A DNA stretch of 64,000 bases from NCBI GenBank assembly GCA_965261165.1, contig OZ253445.1, positions 248,001-312,000 on the forward strand. Reading direction: 5' to 3'. Each line of letters starts with the position of its first letter. Position 1 is the stretch's first letter. The DNA comes from SMWN01 sp965261165 (lineage in GTDB: Bacteria; Pseudomonadota; Gammaproteobacteria; Eutrophobiales; Eutrophobiaceae). Made by a program: the position numbers and the translations under genes. Positions 58,875 to 64,000 of this stretch are shown one piece after another. Below the pieces are notes generated by a model. The model did not search any database, was not told the origin of the DNA, and was given only the letters and a program-made list of their open reading frames with translations.

Positions 58875-59345
58875 ATGAAGTCACGCTATTTAATCATCAC
58901 ATTATTTTTTCTCATGTTTTTGCTTCAGGCCAGTGCTTTTGCAGATGAAGGTATTCAAATTAAAAATGCATGGCTACGTGAAGCACCGCCTACCATAAAA
59001 ATTATGGCGGGTTATCTGGAGATTGAAAATTCATCCGATAAGGCGCTTGTCCTAGTATCCGCAGAAAGTAATGAATTTGAACGCATTGAATTCCATCTAA
59101 GTCAAACAGAAAATAATGTAGCAAGAATGCAGCAACAGCATAAAATTATGATTGCTGCAAATACAACCTTTGTATTTGAACCTAACAGCTATCACCTGAT
59201 GTTATTTAATCATGTCGGTCCGATGCGGGAAGGCAAGCTCACTTCAATCAAATTAACATTTGAAGGTGGTGAGATGCATGTTTTTGATGCCGTAGTAAAA
59301 CGATTTGATTCAACTGAAATCCACAACCATGAATATCATCATTAA
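58875..59345 (+). CDS. Periplasmic copper chaperone PCu(A)C
   Basis: A 156-residue exported protein. The signal peptide (about 1-23) ends at ASAFADEG. The mature protein is a cupredoxin-like fold with the family's copper motif H-X10-M-X21-H-X-M, seen exactly as FHLS...RMQQ...YHLM. PPTIKIMAGYLEIEN is also typical. PCu(A)C delivers Cu(I) to the CuA or CuB site of terminal oxidases. A His-rich tail (HNHEYHH) may also bind metal. It is upstream of psd by 20 bp; no cytochrome oxidase gene is in view. Confidence 0.9.
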   Translation: MKSRYLIITLFFLMFLLQASAFADEGIQIKNAWLREAPPTIKIMAGYLEIENSSDKALVLVSAESNEFERIEFHLSQTENNVARMQQQHKIMIAANTTFVFEPNSYHLMLFNHVGPMREGKLTSIKLTFEGGEMHVFDAVVKRFDSTEIHNHEYHH

Positions 59346-59365
59346 TTTTTAATTACCTATCCTTT

Positions 59366-60235
59366 ATGAACGATCCTATAGCAAGCTGGCTGTGCAGGCT
59401 AAGAGTTCTGCCGCAATATTTTATTCCGCAACATTTCATTACCAGTCTGGTATATGAAATCACCCGCTGCGAAATACCATGGTTTAAAAATATATTAATC
59501 AAATTATTTATCAGTGTCTTCGATGTGGATATATCACTGGCAAACAATCCAGATCCTGAAAGCTATCCCAGTTTTAATACGTTCTTTACTAGAGAACTCT
59601 CAGCGAAAGCAAGGCCAATAATATTAGATGAGAGGAAAATCCTTTGTCCAGTAGATGGCGCCGTCAGCCAAATCGGCAATATTCAGAATGGCACTATTAT
59701 TCAGGCAAAGGGTAAGTCCTATACTCTGAAAAATTTATTGATAGAAAATAATCTTGTGACCGCATTTTCAGGCGGCACATTCGCCACACTGTATCTTTCG
59801 CCAAAAGATTATCATCGTATTCATATGCCATTATCAGGCGAGCTTAGCCGCATGATCTATGTGCCCGGTAAACTTTTTTCTGTAAATTCGCATACTGTTC
59901 GTGTGGTTAATAGTGTCTTCGCAAGAAATGAACGTGTGATTAATATTTTTAATACAGGCATCGGCTCCATGGCGATGGTCATGGTCGGCGCACTTAATGT
60001 TGGCAGTATAGAGACGGTTTGGGCAGGTCAAATTACACCAGCAAAAGACAGAGTTATTAGTGACACACAATATTCAGATAATGAGTTTCTATTAGAACAG
60101 GGTCAGGAGATGGGTCGATTTAATATGGGATCTACTGTGATATTGCTGTTTCCGCAAGATATTATGGAGTGGTCTGATGAGATAGCGGCTGATAGAGGGA
60201 TAGTTATGGGCAAGGAAATTGGCTTCGTTAAATAA
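59366..60235 (+). CDS. psd: Phosphatidylserine decarboxylase proenzyme
   Basis: A 289-residue enzyme that makes phosphatidylethanolamine. The self-cleavage and pyruvoyl-forming site is the GST in FNMGSTVILLFP near residue 254. FFTRELSAKARPI near the N-terminus, CPVDGAVSQIG and YLSPKDYHRIHMPLSG with the catalytic His are all present. The length fits the bacterial membrane-bound type. It is probably co-transcribed with the copper chaperone gene. Confidence 0.96.
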   Translation: MNDPIASWLCRLRVLPQYFIPQHFITSLVYEITRCEIPWFKNILIKLFISVFDVDISLANNPDPESYPSFNTFFTRELSAKARPIILDERKILCPVDGAVSQIGNIQNGTIIQAKGKSYTLKNLLIENNLVTAFSGGTFATLYLSPKDYHRIHMPLSGELSRMIYVPGKLFSVNSHTVRVVNSVFARNERVINIFNTGIGSMAMVMVGALNVGSIETVWAGQITPAKDRVISDTQYSDNEFLLEQGQEMGRFNMGSTVILLFPQDIMEWSDEIAADRGIVMGKEIGFVK

Positions 60236-60392
60236 CTAATTCCGCCTGTTAACGTGTATCTTTTCTTTGAGTGATAAAAAAAGACCACGCCAATAAAATA
60301 TCTGATAACACGATTTATGAATAGCTATTATAGTGGTTTACTGATTTGAGCTTTATCCCTGAGTAATTCAAATTTGAGTATTACTACATTTA

Positions 60393-60725
60393 TTACTTTA
60401 CCTGTCGTCTTTTCCATCGTTGGTAATAGCTCAGGAAATCATGTCGATAGATAAAGCCGGGCAAGGCAAAGACTATAAATAAGCAAAAACCTATGACATA
60501 GAATTCCCATTCCTGAGCATGTAACTGCCCTGTCATTTTTTTCTCAAATCCTAATGCGGTCACACCGATGATAAAATACAGTAGTAACCATTCAAACAAT
60601 CGCATCCATGGGGTTTTGTTGGGTTTGGGTTCTATGACGAACAGAAAACGCTCATTAAGCCAGGGAAGATTGGCAGCAAAAAAAGATATTAATAATAATA
60701 ACCAAACTGCTGTGCTTGCACTCAT
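60393..60725 (-). CDS. DUF2818 family membrane protein
   Basis: A 110-residue protein with three or so transmembrane helices and the family's ANLPWLNERF and FVIGFCLF-like hydrophobic segments, ending in a basic tail. DUF2818 genes are commonly found just downstream of nuoN in beta- and gammaproteobacteria, as here, where the ATG overlaps the nuoN stop. A role in complex I assembly or function is only an inference from this context. Confidence 0.85.
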   Translation of the reverse strand: MSASTAVWLLLLISFFAANLPWLNERFLFVIEPKPNKTPWMRLFEWLLLYFIIGVTALGFEKKMTGQLHAQEWEFYVIGFCLFIVFALPGFIYRHDFLSYYQRWKRRQVK

Positions 60726-62164
60726 TAAGTTGCTGTTAACATTACGCTAACACAAATAGACAATAGCGTGCTAGGCATTAGACCCAGAATGAATAATGCC
60801 AAACCATTAATACTGAGAGCAAAGCGCATTTGTCTTGATGCCTTGATTGCGGTCATTGAATTGGCTTTATCGAAATACATGAGCTTGATTACACGCAAAT
60901 AGTAATAGGCGCCGATAATGGAGAAGAACACCGCTGTTGCCGCTAACCAGACAAAACCGGCATCGACTAACTCTTTCAGTACGAACCATTTACCCCAGAA
61001 ACCAAGGAATGGAGGTACACCGGCCATGGAAAACATCAGGATCATCATGATAAATGCGAACCATGGACTTCTTTCAAATAGACCTTTGAAATGCTCCAGC
61101 TCATCGGCTTCAAAGTCTTTTCTTCCTAGCAGGATAACTATGCCGAATGCACCCAAACTCATCATTGCATAGCTAATGATATAAAACATCGACCCGGCAT
61201 AACCCGAAGCTGTGCCGCTCAAGATACCCAATAGGAAATAACCAATATGTGCAATGGTCGAGTAGGCCAGCATGCGCTTGATATTGACCTGGGAAATGGC
61301 AACGATATTACCTATGGCCATAGACAGAATAGACAGGATGATCAACATGCCCTGCCAGTCGCTCAACAAAGGATGTAGACCATTGACCAACAAGCGTATG
61401 GCCATGGCAAAGGCGGCTAGTTTTGGTGCGCTGGCAATAAACAATGTTACGCAGGTTGGCGAACCTTGATAAACATCTGGCACCCACATGTGAAACGGTA
61501 CGGCACCCAGTTTGAAGGCAATACCCACCAGAATAAACACCAGCCCAAAGACCAGTAATATATTATCTGCATCACTCTCAATATTTGTTGCTATCGCTGC
61601 TAACTCAAGACTGCCAGTGACACCGTAGATCATGGACATTCCATACAACAACATGCCTGAAGCCAATGCGCCCAGAACAAAATATTTCATGGCTGCTTCT
61701 GAGGCAGCAGTCGATTTTTTATGCATGGCGACCATGGCGTAAAGGGATAAGGACAATAATTCCAGACCAAGGTATACCGTTAACAGGCTATATGCCGAGA
61801 TCAATATCATCATGCCCAGAATAGAAAATAGGCCGAGGATAAAATATTCCCCGGACATCCAACCATGTTCTTTTAAATATTCATGGGAATAAAGAAATGC
61901 AAAGATGCCAATAATAAAAATAGCGATCTTCAACACTACACTCATACCATCGTTGATAAAACTGTTGCCAAAGGCATAGACTGTCTGCTCTGAACAGAGC
62001 GCAACTACCAACAGCGCTGCCAGAAAAAGCGTTAGCTGCGAAAGGTAATAAGTGAGTTTACGTTGCGGATCATTACTGAAAGTATCAAGCACTAGGATAA
62101 TGCTCGCCGAAGTCAGCATGAATATTTCAGGGGTCAGCGCCAATATGTCTGCTCTGGATATCAT
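60725..62164 (-). CDS. nuoN: NADH-quinone oxidoreductase subunit N
   Basis: A 479-residue membrane antiporter-like subunit of complex I. ILALTPEIFMLTSASIILV near the N-terminus, YLGLELLSLSLYAMVAMHKKS and FKLGAVPFHMWVPDVYQGSPT are diagnostic of NuoN. It is the final nuo gene and starts 1 bp after the nuoM stop. Confidence 0.97.
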   Translation of the reverse strand: MISRADILALTPEIFMLTSASIILVLDTFSNDPQRKLTYYLSQLTLFLAALLVVALCSEQTVYAFGNSFINDGMSVVLKIAIFIIGIFAFLYSHEYLKEHGWMSGEYFILGLFSILGMMILISAYSLLTVYLGLELLSLSLYAMVAMHKKSTAASEAAMKYFVLGALASGMLLYGMSMIYGVTGSLELAAIATNIESDADNILLVFGLVFILVGIAFKLGAVPFHMWVPDVYQGSPTCVTLFIASAPKLAAFAMAIRLLVNGLHPLLSDWQGMLIILSILSMAIGNIVAISQVNIKRMLAYSTIAHIGYFLLGILSGTASGYAGSMFYIISYAMMSLGAFGIVILLGRKDFEADELEHFKGLFERSPWFAFIMMILMFSMAGVPPFLGFWGKWFVLKELVDAGFVWLAATAVFFSIIGAYYYLRVIKLMYFDKANSMTAIKASRQMRFALSINGLALFILGLMPSTLLSICVSVMLTAT

Positions 62165-62165
62165 C

Positions 62166-63686
62166 TTATTGACCTACCTTGGTTTGTAACATATGTTCGA
62201 ATAAATGTCCCAGTGTCGGATGTATGGCATCAAACAATGGTGCTGGGTAAATACCAAATAACAAAACAGCGATGGCCAGTACTGACAGAATGAGTGTCTC
62301 GCGCGAATTAATATCTTTTAGATGCTTAACATTATCATTGGCCACATCGCCAAAGACCACCCTTTTATACATCCATAATGTATAGGCAGCGCCAATGATT
62401 AAAGTAGTTGCTGCCAGAAATGCAATCCAGAAACTAGCCTGATATGCACTAAGGATAACCACGAACTCACCAACAAAGCCTGAAGTGCCTGGCAATCCTA
62501 CATTGCCCATGGCAAATAACATCATAAAAGCAGCAAAATGCGGCATGGTATTGACCACACCACCGTAATCCTTAATCTCTCGACTATGTACTCGGTCATA
62601 CATGACTCCAACACAGAGAAATAATGCGCCAGAGATAAAGCCATGAGAGATCATTTGCACCATGGCACCTTCAAGCGCGAACACTGCGCCTGTAGATGAA
62701 CCAGTTGCGGCATAAATGCTAAAACCGACAAAGAAACCTAATGTTACAAAACCCATATGTGAAATAGATGAGTAGGCTATCAGCTTTTTCATATCCCGCT
62801 GTGCCAGAGCAACAAATCCAATATAAACAATGGCAATGAGTGACAAGACGATCATCATGTCGGCAAAATACATACTGGCATCAGGCGTGATCGGCATACT
62901 GAAACGAAGAAAACCATAACCACCCAATTTCAACATAATAGCAGCCAATATCACTGAGCCACCTGTCGGCGCTTCAACGTGCGCATCCGGCAACCACGTG
63001 TGTACTGGCCACATAGGGACCTTCACGGCGAAGGCGAGAAGGAAGGCGATAAAGACTAACTTTTGCGCATCAGCATCCAGTGACAAAAGATGTAATTCAC
63101 TGATATTAAAAGTGCCTGACTGTGAATATAGGTACAAAAAGGCAACCAACATGAAGACTGAGCCTAAAAAAGTATATAGAAAAAATTTAATGGTGGCATA
63201 AACACGCCTTGGCCCACCCCAGATACCTATAATCAGAAACATGGGTATCAGCATGGCTTCCCAAAAGACATAGAACAACATGGCATCTATAGAAGAGAAG
63301 ACACCGTTCATCAGTCCTTCCATGATCAAAAATACCGCCAGATATTGAGAAATCCTTTCTTCTATGACTTCCCATGCAGCAAGGATAACCAATACCGTGA
63401 TAAAGGTGGTAAGTATAATCAATGGCATGGCGATGCCATCAACACCCAGATGATAATTAATATTGAATGTTTCTATCCAGTAGGTAAATTCCACAAACTG
63501 CATTTCGTGGGTAGTGATATCGAAATTTTTATAAAGTAAGGCAGATAATAGAAATGTCGTCACAGAGATTACCAACGCCAATATTTTGACAGTCTCTTCC
63601 TGTCGATCACCCGCATACAGTACCCATAAGCCACCAAGAATCGGGCACCAGATCAACAAACTCAAAATTGGTAATTCAGCAAACAT
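62166..63686 (-). CDS. nuoM: NADH-quinone oxidoreductase subunit M
   Basis: A 506-residue membrane proton-pumping subunit. YHLGVDGIAMPLIILTTF, FYVFWEAMLIPMFLIIGIWGG and KVPMWPVHTWLPDAHVEAPTGGSVILAA are hallmark NuoM motifs. It lies between nuoL (28 bp upstream) and nuoN. Confidence 0.97.
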   Translation of the reverse strand: MFAELPILSLLIWCPILGGLWVLYAGDRQEETVKILALVISVTTFLLSALLYKNFDITTHEMQFVEFTYWIETFNINYHLGVDGIAMPLIILTTFITVLVILAAWEVIEERISQYLAVFLIMEGLMNGVFSSIDAMLFYVFWEAMLIPMFLIIGIWGGPRRVYATIKFFLYTFLGSVFMLVAFLYLYSQSGTFNISELHLLSLDADAQKLVFIAFLLAFAVKVPMWPVHTWLPDAHVEAPTGGSVILAAIMLKLGGYGFLRFSMPITPDASMYFADMMIVLSLIAIVYIGFVALAQRDMKKLIAYSSISHMGFVTLGFFVGFSIYAATGSSTGAVFALEGAMVQMISHGFISGALFLCVGVMYDRVHSREIKDYGGVVNTMPHFAAFMMLFAMGNVGLPGTSGFVGEFVVILSAYQASFWIAFLAATTLIIGAAYTLWMYKRVVFGDVANDNVKHLKDINSRETLILSVLAIAVLLFGIYPAPLFDAIHPTLGHLFEHMLQTKVGQ

Positions 63687-63713
63687 TCTTTTACTTAATA
63701 TTGGTTTTTATAA

Positions 63714-64000
63714 TTAGATTAATTGATGCACAAACACTGCAAGTAAAAGTAACAAGCCAAGGATCATCGCAAAAGCATAGTGATATAAATAACCTGATTG
63801 TATTTGCCTAAGCACACCAGAGATCCGTCGGACAAAGAGTGCAGAACCATTGACGATTAAACCATCAATAATTTTGACATCACCGATCTGCCAAAGCAGT
63901 CGCCCTACTTCTACAGAACCTCCAGCGAAATATTTCTGGTTAAAGGCATCGAAACCATATTTGTTTTCGAGTAAACGGTGAATCAGTCTCAGATTATTTG
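63714..64000 (-). CDS. nuoL: NADH-quinone oxidoreductase subunit L, 3' end only
   Basis: The last 95 codons of nuoL; the gene continues past the window edge. HRLLENKYGFDAFNQKYF and DGLIVNGSALFVRRISGVLRQIQSGYLYHYA are the conserved NuoL C-terminal region, ending in a final hydrophobic helix and TAA at 63714-63716. Confidence 0.93.
   Translation of the reverse strand, partial: NNLRLIHRLLENKYGFDAFNQKYFAGGSVEVGRLLWQIGDVKIIDGLIVNGSALFVRRISGVLRQIQSGYLYHYAFAMILGLLLLLAVFVHQLI

Overview
The window looks like the chromosome of a free-living or host-associated gammaproteobacterium of moderate GC content. The evidence is the Pseudomonas-type order of minor-pilin genes (fimT/fimU, pilV, pilW, pilX, pilY1, a pilY2-like gene, pilE), the gammaproteobacterial housekeeping blocks (murJ/ribF/ileS/lspA/ispH and ispB|rplU-rpmA-obgE), a djlA co-chaperone, and a hopanoid locus. 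The species cannot be named from the sequence alone. No phage, IS element, CRISPR array or rRNA was recognised.

Layout. 1-614: fieF-like cation efflux gene broken by a frameshift and a nonsense codon. 794-4652: glutathione reductase, djlA, tRNA-Thr(CGT), an Irr-like Fur-family regulator and thiO. 4841-12141: type IV pilus minor pilins, the PilY1 adhesin and a PilE-type pilin. 12169-13314: two small exported DUF4124-type proteins, one fused to a glutaredoxin-like domain. 13326-18805: ispH, lspA, ileS, ribF; then murJ, rpsT, proB, a repeat-rich spacer, obgE, rpmA, rplU and ispB (to 25459). 25578-45424: two tandem copies of a giant autotransporter-like adhesin locus (six fibronectin type III domains, many putative Ig/He_PIG repeats, autotransporter beta-barrel). 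Both copies share upstream and downstream flanks and both are interrupted in the passenger region. 45766-53404: squalene synthase, squalene-hopene cyclase, hpnG, hpnN, hpnA (hopanoid lipids). 53401-58654: an operon of Mrp/complex-I-like antiporter subunits without the rest of an Mrp set. 58875-60235: PCu(A)C copper chaperone and phosphatidylserine decarboxylase. 60393-64000: DUF2818, nuoN, nuoM and the 3' end of nuoL.

How it fits together. Much of the window concerns the cell envelope: pili and PilY1 for attachment, huge surface adhesins, lipoprotein signal peptidase, the lipid II flippase MurJ, and isoprenoid chemistry. IspH makes IPP/DMAPP, IspB makes the quinone tail, squalene synthase and Shc make hopanoids, and HpnN moves hopanoids to the outer membrane. 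Respiratory energy conservation is represented by nuoLMN and the Mrp-like operon.

The most unusual region is 25.6-45.4 kb. It contains a 279-bp unit repeated 17.7 times with no difference that I could see, inside one copy of a duplicated giant adhesin gene. Long direct repeats flank that array and would permit in-frame excision. The second copy carries about 1.5 kb peppered with short deletions, which is either genuine decay or an assembly problem. Several unrelated short tandem duplications (6, 17 and 18 bp) elsewhere suggest slippage or recombination at repeats is common in this genome.
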